Origin: Reyranella sp.
GTDB taxonomy: Bacteria > Pseudomonadota > Alphaproteobacteria > Reyranellales > Reyranellaceae
Direction of reading: 5' to 3'
NCBI RefSeq assembly: GCF_004297265.1
Contig: NZ_SCUT01000009.1
Location: 1 to 64,000 of the forward strand
DNA length: 64,000 bases
The notes beneath the pieces are model-generated. The model was not told the origin of the DNA, searched no databases, and worked only from the letters and a program-made list of their open reading frames with translations. The translations under genes and the position numbers were made by a program. Shown piece after piece: positions 1 through 7,333 of the stretch (position 1 is the first letter of the stretch; each line of letters starts with the position of its first letter).

Positions 1-1181
1 CGGATCTCGTTCACCTCGCGGCTGGCGATGGTGCGGGTGATGGCGTCGCTGTCCTTGGACGGCGAGCTGGTGTTCATGTTGTTGAAGGCGGCCGAGGCCG
101 ACGAATAGAGCGTCTGCGGCTTCTGGTTGGTGCGGGCGTACCACTGGCGCCCCTCGTGATAGGTCGAGCAGCCGGGATACTTGTCCGTCGCGTCGAACGG
201 GTTCTTGTCCTCGGGCGGCGTGTCGGATGTGTCCGGCGCCACCGTCGTGTCGGTGAAGCCCGTGGTGCCGTCCCCGGCCCGGCCGATGAAGCCATAGACG
301 CCGTTCTTGCCCTTGTAGACGTTGTAGGAGTTCGCGCCCGCGGCATCGGTCCAGGTGATCTTGGAGGTCTGCGTGGTGGCGCTCACGGACGCCGACGCCA
401 CGCTCTCCTCGCCGGTCTCTTCGCTCACGGCCGTGACGACATAGTCGAAGCCGGACCCGGCTGAGCTGGAGGCCAGTGCCGTCGGCGGCTGCTGGGTCGG
501 GGCGTAGGTGATCGCCGTCAGCGACCACGCCGCATGGCCGGTGCGTGTCAGGTTGCGCGGGGCGTAGGACGGGTGCGTCAGCGTCATCGTGTCGGCGCTC
601 TGCACGAACTTGAGCCGCGGCAGGTCGGCCTCGACGTAGGGGGTCGCCAGCGTATAGAGCCGCGCCACGGTGCCGCCCGAGGTCCAGGCGCCGTAACCCG
701 ACGTGTCGATCCCGATCGAGAGGGTGCTAGCGCCCAGCGCCGTCACGGTCACGGTGCGGCGGTTCAGCGCCGTTATGCCGGCGATGCCGTCGAGGAACAC
801 CCGGTCGCCCGTCGAGTATCCGTGCGCGCCGGAGGTCGTGACGACGCCGGGATTGGCCAGGCTGATGCCGGCGATCGTCACCGCCCCTTCCAGGACGTAG
901 CCGCCCTCCTTGACGACCCGCATCTTCTGGTCGCCGAACTCCAGCACGTAGGTCTGCTCGGTATTGAAGGCGAAGGGCACCAGGCGCGAGCGCCTGGTGG
1001 CGTCCAGGACCGTGCCGACGAACGCCGTCCCCGCCCGCGTGCTGGCCCCGCCGAACGGATGGATGAACCAGTTGAGGCAGGTCGCGAGGCCAACCTGGTA
1101 CTTCGCCAGATCGACGCGGCCGTGCAGCGCCGGCGACAGCTCCCCGGCGGCGAAGCTCGGGAGGACGAGCGGCACGGTCAT
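1..1181 (-). CDS. Phage tail protein with FnIII-like segment (partial)
   Basis: The reading frame opens at an ATG at 1181 and is still open at the left edge, so the C-terminus is missing. The first residues (MTVPLVLPSFAAGELSPALHG) and the downstream STRAGT/FVG segment resemble a structural protein common in podovirus-type prophages of alphaproteobacteria, usually encoded next to the gp11-like adaptor. Around residues 250-320 there is a fibronectin type III-like stretch (YVVTAV, ITWTDAAGANSYNVYKG, ending FTDTT). Its start overlaps the stop of the upstream adaptor gene by four bases (ATGA), so the two are probably translationally coupled. A role in the tail or tail tube is inferred from position and resemblance. 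Confidence 0.75.
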   Translation of the reverse strand, partial: MTVPLVLPSFAAGELSPALHGRVDLAKYQVGLATCLNWFIHPFGGASTRAGTAFVGTVLDATRRSRLVPFAFNTEQTYVLEFGDQKMRVVKEGGYVLEGAVTIAGISLANPGVVTTSGAHGYSTGDRVFLDGIAGITALNRRTVTVTALGASTLSIGIDTSGYGAWTSGGTVARLYTLATPYVEADLPRLKFVQSADTMTLTHPSYAPRNLTRTGHAAWSLTAITYAPTQQPPTALASSSAGSGFDYVVTAVSEETGEESVASASVSATTQTSKITWTDAAGANSYNVYKGKNGVYGFIGRAGDGTTGFTDTTVAPDTSDTPPEDKNPFDATDKYPGCSTYHEGRQWYARTNQKPQTLYSSASAAFNNMNTSSPSKDSDAITRTIASREVNEI

Positions 1182-1798
1182 GGCACGCTCCCGTCGAGGC
1201 CGCGCACTGCGAGGCTCTGCGCCAACCGGTCCGCGTCGCCCGGCAGCATGCCCTCGTTGGCACTGTCGGCCAGGGCACGCTCGATGCGCTCCTGAGCCCG
1301 GCGTGCGAGGCGCTCGGCGAGGTCCTCCTTCTGCGTGATGGCATGCGCAACCGACGCCGCGAGGCAGTCGACGAAGGCCAGGATGAAGCCCGGCGTGAAG
1401 CGTGCCGGATCGGTGACCCTCTGGGCATAGACCGCCGATACCTGGTCCTCGTTGCAGTAGAGGAAGGTCCCGCTGCCGTTGGAGGCGATCTCGAAGCCGG
1501 TCGCCTGCGAGCCGGCGACCCAGCTCGCGCCGCCGAAATCAAGCCGCCGCATCCTGAGGCAGTCGGACGGATAGGCGTAGCTCGAGGCCCAGCGCGCCGG
1601 CGGCGTTCCCGAGGCCGCAAGCGCCTGCGAGACACGGTTGAAGTTCCAGTCGACCAGCGACTGGAGCTCGTCGCGCACGGTCGCGTACCAGAGATTGAGT
1701 TGCCGCGCCTCGGTGCTGTTCTCCGTCAGATCGGCGATGGTGGCGCGCGTGCCGAGCCGGCTGAGCGCCATGTTGCCGATATCGGTGTCGGCCGGCAT
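1178..1798 (-). CDS. Phage tail adaptor protein, T7 gp11-like
   Basis: This 206-residue protein starts DTDIGNMALSRLGTRATIADLTENSTEARQ-type sequence and continues with YATVRDELQSLVDWNFNR. That N-terminal pattern is typical of tail tubular protein A / head-tail adaptor proteins of podoviruses, which sit between the portal ring and the tail nozzle. Length is close to the family norm of about 200 residues. It sits between the holin-like gene and the large tail gene in the late operon. Identification rests on the N-terminal signature and on synteny. Confidence 0.75.
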   Translation of the reverse strand: MPADTDIGNMALSRLGTRATIADLTENSTEARQLNLWYATVRDELQSLVDWNFNRVSQALAASGTPPARWASSYAYPSDCLRMRRLDFGGASWVAGSQATGFEIASNGSGTFLYCNEDQVSAVYAQRVTDPARFTPGFILAFVDCLAASVAHAITQKEDLAERLARRAQERIERALADSANEGMLPGDADRLAQSLAVRGLDGSVP

Positions 1799-2341
1799 CT
1801 AGCGCCCTCCCCCCGCCACGACGGCCTTCTCCAGTGCCGCGGACTTCTGCGCCGAGCCCGAGCTGGAGCCGACCCAATAGGCGACGATATCGCCGAACTT
1901 CGCCCCCAGGGTGCCGAGCAGGATGTAGGCGATCTCGCGCGAAGCGGACGGGATCTCCTGGCGGACGACGAACCACAGCGCGGCCATAAAAGCCGCCGTC
2001 ACGAGCATGCTGACGACGACAGCGCCCCACGCGATGGCGGAACCCGCCTTCGCGAGTTCAACGGTCTGGTTGCGGGCGCTCTGCACGTCGGCGAGCTGCG
2101 CCTGCAGCGTCTCGAACGCCTGCCGCCGCGCGTCCGCCTCGGCCTGGATCACCGCCATCCTGAACTGCAGAGCCAGGTTGGGATCGGCCGAAATCGCGCG
2201 CTCGATGCCGCCGGCATCCGACGTACCCAGGATCTCCTGAGCGATGCCGGTGACCTTCGACACCGCGGCGCCGGTCTTGTCGCCCATGATCCAGGATGCG
2301 ACGGTCGGCGCGAGGCCGAGCAGCAGAGGGAGAAAGGGCAT
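1799..2341 (-). CDS. Holin-like phage membrane protein
   Basis: This 180-residue protein has a hydrophobic N-terminus, a long charged helical middle (about residues 55-95) and two strongly hydrophobic segments at about 100-124 and 135-157. It lies directly downstream of the lysozyme gene, with the lysozyme stop next to its start, as expected of a lysis cassette. The layout matches phage holins of the three-TM type that release the endolysin through the inner membrane. There is no diagnostic sequence motif, so holin is an inference from topology and neighbours. Confidence 0.6.
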   Translation of the reverse strand: MPFLPLLLGLAPTVASWIMGDKTGAAVSKVTGIAQEILGTSDAGGIERAISADPNLALQFRMAVIQAEADARRQAFETLQAQLADVQSARNQTVELAKAGSAIAWGAVVVSMLVTAAFMAALWFVVRQEIPSASREIAYILLGTLGAKFGDIVAYWVGSSSGSAQKSAALEKAVVAGGGR

Positions 2342-2815
2342 CTAGGCCTCCTGTGAAAGGAACAGATCGCGCTCGGCGGCGCGGCGCGCGACGAGGCCCG
2401 GCAATGGCCCGGAGGCGCCGTTGATCCAGCGCTCGAATTGTCCGGCCGCGCCCTCGTAGTCCCCGCCATTCAGCAGCCGCAGCAGCGTCGAGTGCACGAA
2501 GGCGTGGACGCCGACGTTGAAGATGAAGCTTGCCAGCGCGTCGAACTGGCCTTGCGTCAATGGCACCTCCACCCGGGTCCGCACCGCGGCCTCGGCCAGG
2601 CCGAGATCCTGCCGCAGCCATTCGCTGGCCTGTTCTTCCGTGCAGGTGTCCCCACGGCGAACGCCGGCCGTATGGCCGTAGCCGATGGTCCAGGGTTCGC
2701 CCGTGACCTTGTTTCCCGGATCGGGATAGGCTTCCTGCTCCAGACCTTCCGAAACCTTGATCAGGGACAGGCCGACATCGGACGTGACCATCAGGGAGTT
2801 GGCGACGTGGCTCAA
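2342..2815 (-). CDS. Phage endolysin, GH24 lysozyme
   Basis: The protein is a T4-type muramidase that cleaves peptidoglycan during lysis. The catalytic signature is clear: Glu in KVSEGLE, Asp in the AYPDPG segment, and TIGYGHT. A C-terminal ALASFIFNVG and GLVARRAAERDLF complete the family pattern. I start at a TTG at 2815 because AGGAG lies six bases upstream and the preceding gene ends at 2824; an ATG at 2791 (MVTSDVG) is the alternative and would give 149 rather than 157 residues. No signal-anchor segment is evident, so export probably depends on the neighbouring holin. Confidence 0.88.
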   Translation of the reverse strand: MSHVANSLMVTSDVGLSLIKVSEGLEQEAYPDPGNKVTGEPWTIGYGHTAGVRRGDTCTEEQASEWLRQDLGLAEAAVRTRVEVPLTQGQFDALASFIFNVGVHAFVHSTLLRLLNGGDYEGAAGQFERWINGASGPLPGLVARRAAERDLFLSQEA

Positions 2816-2823
2816 GATGGCTC

Positions 2824-3087
2824 CTATGGCTTGAACTTCTGGCCGGCGAACATGATCAGCGCGCCAATGAGGCAGATGACGACGGCCTGGCCGATCTGCT
2901 TCAGCGCGCCGTTGCGCACGGTGCGGTAGGCGTTGAAGAGATCGCGCAGGCCGCGGATGTGCTCGGGCGCGTCCTCGTCGCCGAGACCCACGCCGGCCAG
3001 CGCCTTCTTGGCGCCGCGCTCGGCCGCGTCCTCGAGCATCGCCTCGAGGGCGGCCTTCGGCATCGTGACGGGATCGCGGCCGCTCAT
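2824..3087 (-). CDS. DUF6127 family phage membrane protein
   Basis: This 87-residue protein has the DUF6127 pattern: ALEAMLEDAAERGAKKALA, then GLGDEDAPEHIRGLRDL, then a single hydrophobic C-terminal helix (VVICLIGALIMFAGQ). Members of this family are encoded beside lysozyme genes in alphaproteobacterial prophages and gene-transfer-agent-like clusters, but their biochemical role is unknown. Here it is immediately upstream of the endolysin and ends nine bases before its TTG start. A role in lysis is suggested only by position. Confidence 0.7.
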   Translation of the reverse strand: MSGRDPVTMPKAALEAMLEDAAERGAKKALAGVGLGDEDAPEHIRGLRDLFNAYRTVRNGALKQIGQAVVICLIGALIMFAGQKFKP

Positions 3088-3089
3088 TC

Positions 3090-3317
3090 CTAGGGCTCGA
3101 TCGTCTGCGGAAACTCCGGGTCTCCGCTATCCATCTGCGGCAGCGCAGCGAGGTACGCCCAGTGTGCTTCGTGCGCCGGGTCGGCCAGCACGTCGACGCC
3201 CAGGATGAACACGCCGCCCTGATGCTCGACCGGCTCGAGGGCGGCCGAAGGCACCCTGGTCGACGGGCCGCGGACATGATCGGCCTGCCCGGCTGTGAGG
3301 AGAATGAACATAGCCAT
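3090..3317 (-). CDS. Small phage protein of unknown function
   Basis: This 75-residue protein begins MAMFILLTAGQADHVRGPS and contains PVEHQGGVFILGVDVLADPAHEAHW. I do not recognise a domain. It is packed between the receptor-like gene, whose stop it touches at 3317, and the DUF6127 gene at 3087, so it belongs to the late phage operon. Its N-terminal half reads like a small beta-rich domain. The function is unknown. Confidence 0.55.
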   Translation of the reverse strand: MAMFILLTAGQADHVRGPSTRVPSAALEPVEHQGGVFILGVDVLADPAHEAHWAYLAALPQMDSGDPEFPQTIEP

Positions 3318-4150
3318 CAGACCTGCGCTCCTACCGCCGTATGCAACGCCTGGATGTTGGCGTACTGCGCCGCTTCCTGCGCGTCGCTGAGAGGGCCGCC
3401 GAGAACGACAAAGCTGAAGGCGCCGGCGCGAGTGTTCGTGAGTGATCCAACGAAATTCAGGCCGCCAATGAAGACGCTGTGCGTCGGGCGGGAAGCATTG
3501 CTCACGGTGAGGCCGGTCGCGTCCGTAAGCCGGACGCCCCGGTCATACCCCAGCATGGTAGTGCCGCCACCGGCGCGACTGACGGACTTCAGTCCCCGAC
3601 TGTCAGCCGGCGAGATCGCGAAGTTTCCAGGCGAGCCATCGGCGGTGTTCAAGCCACCCCGAAGCATGCCTGAGCCGACCTGATTGGTGATGAAACCTTT
3701 ATTCACGGCACCTGTGTACGCACCAGCCGATACCGAAGCGGCGTTAACGACGTTGGTACGCTCGTAGACGGCGAGGCGCTGGGCGGACACGGTCCAGTTG
3801 ACGCCGTGCGAGGCCGGAATGAAGCCCGTATCGATGTAGCTGGTACTGCCGTTCGTAACGAAGTCGCGGTCCGTCGTGAAGGTCGGCGAGTTGACCGCCG
3901 TGGCGAGGCGCCGTTGCTTCAGCGAGGTCAACGCCTGCACCGCGTTCTCTCCGCAGAGAGGTAGGTAGTCGTCGGTCAGGGCCCAGAGACCGGCCGCCTT
4001 CTCGCCGAAGACGAACTGGTCGACGACGATCAGGCGCGCGAGCGAGACCGGGCCGCCGTTGGCGATGACTGCATCGCGCCACGCCAGCACGTCGGCATCG
4101 AAGGCCCGCGGGCTGCCGCCGCGCACCCGATTCAGGAAGGTGATCGGCAT
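3317..4150 (-). CDS. Phage receptor-binding or fibre-like protein
   Basis: This 277-residue protein is beta-rich and full of Gly, Ser, Thr and Asn after residue 60 (for example GSTSYIDTGFIPASHG and FIGGLNFVGSLTNTRAGAFSFVVLGG), with an N-terminal region containing DAVIANGGPVSLARL and ALTSLKQRRLATA. Proteins with this architecture occur late in phage operons and often contain a lectin-like jelly roll used for host or capsid decoration. I see no catalytic motif. Its GC content looks lower than that of the neighbouring head genes, which is common for fast-evolving fibre genes. Function is inferred. Confidence 0.55.
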   Translation of the reverse strand: MPITFLNRVRGGSPRAFDADVLAWRDAVIANGGPVSLARLIVVDQFVFGEKAAGLWALTDDYLPLCGENAVQALTSLKQRRLATAVNSPTFTTDRDFVTNGSTSYIDTGFIPASHGVNWTVSAQRLAVYERTNVVNAASVSAGAYTGAVNKGFITNQVGSGMLRGGLNTADGSPGNFAISPADSRGLKSVSRAGGGTTMLGYDRGVRLTDATGLTVSNASRPTHSVFIGGLNFVGSLTNTRAGAFSFVVLGGPLSDAQEAAQYANIQALHTAVGAQV

Positions 4151-4154
4151 GGGA

Positions 4155-4520
4155 TCACGCCCCCGTATAGACGGTGAGCTTCTGGCCGTTGGTGCCGATC
4201 TGGGTCATGGCGCTCTGCGCCTCCTTGCCCGTGATCTGCACGGTGTCGCCGCCCGAAAGAGAGATGCCGGCATCGAGCGCGCAGAGGCCGCCGGTTGGAT
4301 CGAACGCGGCATCGCCGTTGGCGTTCGCGCTGCTCACGATGACGACGCGTCGCGTGGGATCTGCCGGGACCAGCTCGGCCGAGGCGCCGGTCATGATGAC
4401 GGTCGACCTGGTGAGCGCCGCCCCCGTGAGGGTCGTCAGCACGACCGGCAGCGGCCTTACCTCCGAGACTGGGACGGCGCTGCGCTGGGCGGCGGACTGA
4501 TAGGCGATGTCTTGTGCCAT
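4155..4520 (-). CDS. Phage protein of unknown function, beta-rich
   Basis: This 121-residue protein is rich in Val, Thr, Gly and Ala and lacks Cys-rich or catalytic motifs. Segments such as RRVVIVSSANANGDAAFDP and GDTVQITGKEAQSAMTQIG suggest a compact beta fold of the kind seen in head-decoration or head-tail completion proteins. AGGAG stands upstream of its ATG. It is separated from the next gene upstream by an 85-base gap with a strong hairpin (4543-4566). No family is recognised. Confidence 0.55.
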   Translation of the reverse strand: MAQDIAYQSAAQRSAVPVSEVRPLPVVLTTLTGAALTRSTVIMTGASAELVPADPTRRVVIVSSANANGDAAFDPTGGLCALDAGISLSGGDTVQITGKEAQSAMTQIGTNGQKLTVYTGA

Positions 4521-4542
4521 GAATTCTGCTCCTCGCGATGCC

Positions 4543-4566
4543 GGGGCCGGCCGGACGACCGGCCCC
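4543..4566. other. GC-rich hairpin inside the phage late operon
   Basis: Perfect eight-base arms (GGGGCCGG and CCGGCCCC) enclose an eight-base loop in the gap between two minus-strand phage genes. On the plus strand the hairpin is followed by TTCTTCT, but no plus-strand gene precedes it. On the coding strand no T-run follows, so it is not a convincing intrinsic terminator there. It may act as an mRNA processing or stability element. Confidence 0.4.
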
Positions 4567-4605
4567 TTCTTCTGTGCTCACTGCCCGTTGATCACCGCTC
4601 GACGA

Positions 4606-4869
4606 TCATTGGACGAGGACGACCTGATCGCCCGGCTTGGCGGCCTTGACCGGGGTGCCGTCGCCGCGACCGCCCAGCGGGTCGCCGAAAATCGGCGCCT
4701 CCGCCGCACTGCGGCGGCGCGGGGCGTCGACCGGCGCCAACGAGAGGCCCGGCGGGCCTGACCACAGGATACGAGCGCCGATCGGATGGAGCTGGACGCC
4801 GTCGTAGAAGGGATTGTCGACGACGATGTACTCAGCGGACTTGTCGTGCTTGTCGCTCTTGAGGGCCAT
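4606..4869 (-). CDS. Small phage protein of unknown function
   Basis: This 87-residue protein begins MALKSDKHDKSAEYIVVDN and has a segment FYDGVQLHPIGARILWSGPPG followed by a Pro/Gly/Arg-rich tail. It follows the capsid cement gene directly. Short proteins at this position in podovirus-type operons are usually head-associated, but I recognise no domain. The middle segment repeats the style of a single small beta domain with a disordered tail. Confidence 0.55.
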   Translation of the reverse strand: MALKSDKHDKSAEYIVVDNPFYDGVQLHPIGARILWSGPPGLSLAPVDAPRRRSAAEAPIFGDPLGGRGDGTPVKAAKPGDQVVLVQ

Positions 4870-4883
4870 GACGATGTCTCCGT

Positions 4884-5312
4884 TCAGCTCACGGTGAAGC
4901 CTGACGCGTAGGCCCTGCTGGCCTGGCGGTCGTGTGTGAGGAAGGCGGTGAACGTGCCCGCCGTCAGCGGACCGGTCGCCACCGTGTAGTTGGTGCGCAG
5001 GTAACGCTCGGCATCGAGCGGTACCTTTGCGCGCAGCACCTCGGTGCCGGCCGGGAGTGCTGCCTTGCCGATCGCGCCGGAGCTCGCGAGCACGACGGGC
5101 GAGGAGAAGCCCGCATTGTCGTCGGTCTCCAGGGTGAAGGCGACCGTCGCGGCGCCGGCGGCCGTCACGCCCTGCGTGACAAGGATCACCAGCTCGAGCG
5201 GCTCGCCGTTGCCCATGTCGCGGGCCGCGCCCAGATCGACGATGTCGGTCGAGGCGACGGTAGTGGTGACCGCCTGGTCCGTGCCGAAGGTGTTGAGCTT
5301 GTCGTACATCAT
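4884..5312 (-). CDS. Capsid cement protein, Bbp16-like
   Basis: This 142-residue protein starts MMYDKLNTFGTDQAVT and continues with STDIVDLGAARDMGNGEPLEL and FTLETDDNAGFSSP. The pattern matches the Bbp16-type capsid cement proteins that follow the major capsid gene in Bordetella BPP-1-like podoviruses and stabilise the shell. I begin at the first of two consecutive ATG codons (5312 and 5309); GGAAAGGA lies upstream. The longer open frame in this region is an out-of-frame reading through the capsid gene. Confidence 0.75.
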   Translation of the reverse strand: MMYDKLNTFGTDQAVTTTVASTDIVDLGAARDMGNGEPLELVILVTQGVTAAGAATVAFTLETDDNAGFSSPVVLASSGAIGKAALPAGTEVLRAKVPLDAERYLRTNYTVATGPLTAGTFTAFLTHDRQASRAYASGFTVS

Positions 5313-5341
5313 GGTCTCTGTGTCCTTTCCTGTGGCGTCGA

Positions 5342-6361
5342 CTACGACACGGTCGCTTCGGCCAGCGTGATCTGATCGCACTTGCGGATCGGGATGCCGC
5401 CGAACGAGTCGAAGATGCGGCCGTCGCTCTCGTCGAGCGTGCGGCGGATGTTGGTGTTGTTGGTGGTGGCTGCGACCGAGGCGCCGAGGTTGCGCTGGAT
5501 GTCCAGCCACTGCTTGGTCGTGCGGTTCATGTACCAGGCCGGCCGGCACATCTTGATGTTGGGGATCTTGTTCATCGCCCGCATCATCAGCTTGACCAGG
5601 TCGGCCGGCGTCGAGCCCGCGAGATCCGACACGTCGATGTTGCCGATGCGAACGACGTAGCGCCAATCGCGCACGGTCAGGCCCGCATCCCACTTGTAGT
5701 GCGTGCGATAACCCTGGTAACGATTGCCGGCGGCATCGAGCAGCGTCTGCTCGCCCAGGTCCTTCATCGACAGTCCGGCCTTGCTGCCCTTGGGGAAGAT
5801 GCCGTGCACGGTGAGATCGCCCCAGCCGACCAGCCAGATCGACGTGTTGTCGGAGCCCGAGCCGCCGCCGGAAATGAAGTTGTTGGCGGTCTGCGACGTC
5901 GAGGTCGACGTCGTGTTGTAGCGCGGCGCGAATCCCATGAAGCGTTCGGGATTGGTCGCGGTGTTGCCGTAGAACAGCACGCCGGCGAGCTGCTGCGTCA
6001 GGCCCTCGAGGAAGGCGCGGTCCTCGCTCAGGCGATAGGTCGCCGTGTTGCCGTTGAGATCCGCCAGCGCCTTGTCGATCTCCGAGTAGGTCTCGAGCAT
6101 GCCGCAGGAATCGGTGATCTGCGTGCTCGTGCTCTTCGTCGGCACGATGCCCTCGTTGAAGCGGCGCCAGGTACCGGTCGGCAGCGAGGTCTGCACGCTG
6201 GTGCGGTGGCCGGTGGGCAGGTTGCCCTCGTTCCACACCATGTCGTCGGTGATCTCGTTCATCTGCGACAGGAGCTGGATGACCTGCGCGATGCTGCCAT
6301 CGGGATCGATGACCTTTGACCAGTCGGCCAGGGTCGGATTGGTCACGGAAAGCGTTGCCAT
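5342..6361 (-). CDS. Phage major capsid protein
   Basis: This 339-residue protein begins MATLSVTNPTLADWSKVIDP and contains QMNEITDDMVWNEGNLPTGH, LSEDRAFLEGLTQQLAGVLF and IPNIKMCRPAWYMNRTTKQW. These are hallmarks of the Bbp17-type major capsid proteins of podovirus-like prophages. It forms the icosahedral shell and is assembled with the scaffold-like protein encoded just upstream. Length and gene order (scaffold, capsid, cement) fit the family. The C-terminal part (RIFDSFGGIPIRKCDQI) is also characteristic. Confidence 0.85.
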   Translation of the reverse strand: MATLSVTNPTLADWSKVIDPDGSIAQVIQLLSQMNEITDDMVWNEGNLPTGHRTSVQTSLPTGTWRRFNEGIVPTKSTSTQITDSCGMLETYSEIDKALADLNGNTATYRLSEDRAFLEGLTQQLAGVLFYGNTATNPERFMGFAPRYNTTSTSTSQTANNFISGGGSGSDNTSIWLVGWGDLTVHGIFPKGSKAGLSMKDLGEQTLLDAAGNRYQGYRTHYKWDAGLTVRDWRYVVRIGNIDVSDLAGSTPADLVKLMMRAMNKIPNIKMCRPAWYMNRTTKQWLDIQRNLGASVAATTNNTNIRRTLDESDGRIFDSFGGIPIRKCDQITLAEATVS

Positions 6362-6373
6362 GGAGCTTGGTTC

Positions 6374-6982
6374 CTAGTTGTGCTGGGAGTTGGGATAGAG
6401 AGCCTTGGGGTCCATCGTGCCGGTCCCGCGGCCGGCATTGCCGCCCACGAACGAGTCGTCCTTGATGGTGCTGGCGACCTTCACCATCCCGCGGATGAGT
6501 CCCGGGTGGTTGGTGAAGCCCAGCCCTTCGAGATAGGCGATCGTCTGCCGATCGAAGACCTTGGCGAGTGCGGTGCGGGCATTGCCCAGCGCCTCGGGCG
6601 AGAACTCCTTTTCGGACGTCGCGCGCCATTCGGTCGTCTGCTTCGTCCACGAAGACGCGGCGTGGTCGTTGACCGCCCGCGCGATCTCTCTGTCGCGCTC
6701 GACGGTGAAGTCGATCAGCTTCTGCGCCGTCTCCGGCGCGATCTTCTCGCTGCCGAACAGCTTCGTCGCTTCGCCGAACACCGGATCGTCGGCGCGGTAA
6801 CCTTCGGGAAGGCGGAGGCCGGAATAGTCGGCCGGCGCTTCGGCAGCCGCTTCCGCTCCAGCTTCAGGAGCCGCTGGCTCGTCGCGGGGCCCGATCGTCG
6901 GCGTTACTTCCGCGTTGGCGGCGCCAGATCCCTCCGTGTCGGCAACCTGCCGTGGGGGTGTCGTGTCGAATGCGTCAGCCAT
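6374..6982 (-). CDS. Phage scaffold-like protein
   Basis: This 202-residue protein has an acidic, Ala/Glu/Pro-rich disordered N-terminus (about 1-50) and then a helical, charged region (LPEGYRADDPVFGEATKLF, TEWRATSEKEFSPEALGNA). It lies immediately upstream of the major capsid gene and shares the general features of capsid scaffolds: low complexity, high helix content, no cysteines. Its start overlaps the stop of the previous gene by eight bases. The assignment depends mainly on composition and location. Confidence 0.65.
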   Translation of the reverse strand: MADAFDTTPPRQVADTEGSGAANAEVTPTIGPRDEPAAPEAGAEAAAEAPADYSGLRLPEGYRADDPVFGEATKLFGSEKIAPETAQKLIDFTVERDREIARAVNDHAASSWTKQTTEWRATSEKEFSPEALGNARTALAKVFDRQTIAYLEGLGFTNHPGLIRGMVKVASTIKDDSFVGGNAGRGTGTMDPKALYPNSQHN

Positions 6983-7331
6983 CGTTCTGCTCCTCCGCGG
7001 CCCAGGCCGCCAATTCGGCTTCCATCTCGCTGAAGCGGGCTTCCGCGCTCATCAGCTCGGTCATCTCCGGCGTGTGCCGTTCGAGCTCGCCCAGCAGCTC
7101 GATGCCGATGCTGCGGCGGCCGGCGCGGTAGTCCTGGTGACGCTGCGCCTCGGGGCCGCCCGGCACGTAGCCATCGCTGCGGATGTCGCAGAGGCCGAGC
7201 AGTCCGTGCACGAAACGGCGGCCGGCCTCCGTCGCCATGACCGCGCAGAGGTCGTCGGCGACGCGCTCCTGCGCCAGCTTCTCCCGCCGCTCGGCCTCGC
7301 GGACCTGCCGGGCATCGTTTGGATCGTGCAT
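6975..7331 (-). CDS. Bbp19-like phage protein
   Basis: This 118-residue protein begins MHDPNDARQVREAERREKLA and contains GRRFVHGLLGLCDIRSDGY and HTPEMTELMSAEARFSEM. It resembles the Bbp19-type proteins encoded between portal and scaffold genes in BPP-1-like phages; their role is not established. Its ATG lies three bases beyond the expected portal stop at 7334. Because of the portal frameshift, the raw open frame reads through from the portal gene into this one, but the initiation codon and family resemblance support a separate gene. Confidence 0.7.
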   Translation of the reverse strand: MHDPNDARQVREAERREKLAQERVADDLCAVMATEAGRRFVHGLLGLCDIRSDGYVPGGPEAQRHQDYRAGRRSIGIELLGELERHTPEMTELMSAEARFSEMEAELAAWAAEEQNDG

Positions 7332-7333
7332 CT

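Noticed and set aside
4543-4566. Hairpin as an intrinsic terminator of the phage operon
   Set aside because: On the coding strand no T-run follows; only the plus strand has TTCTTCT, and no plus-strand gene precedes it.
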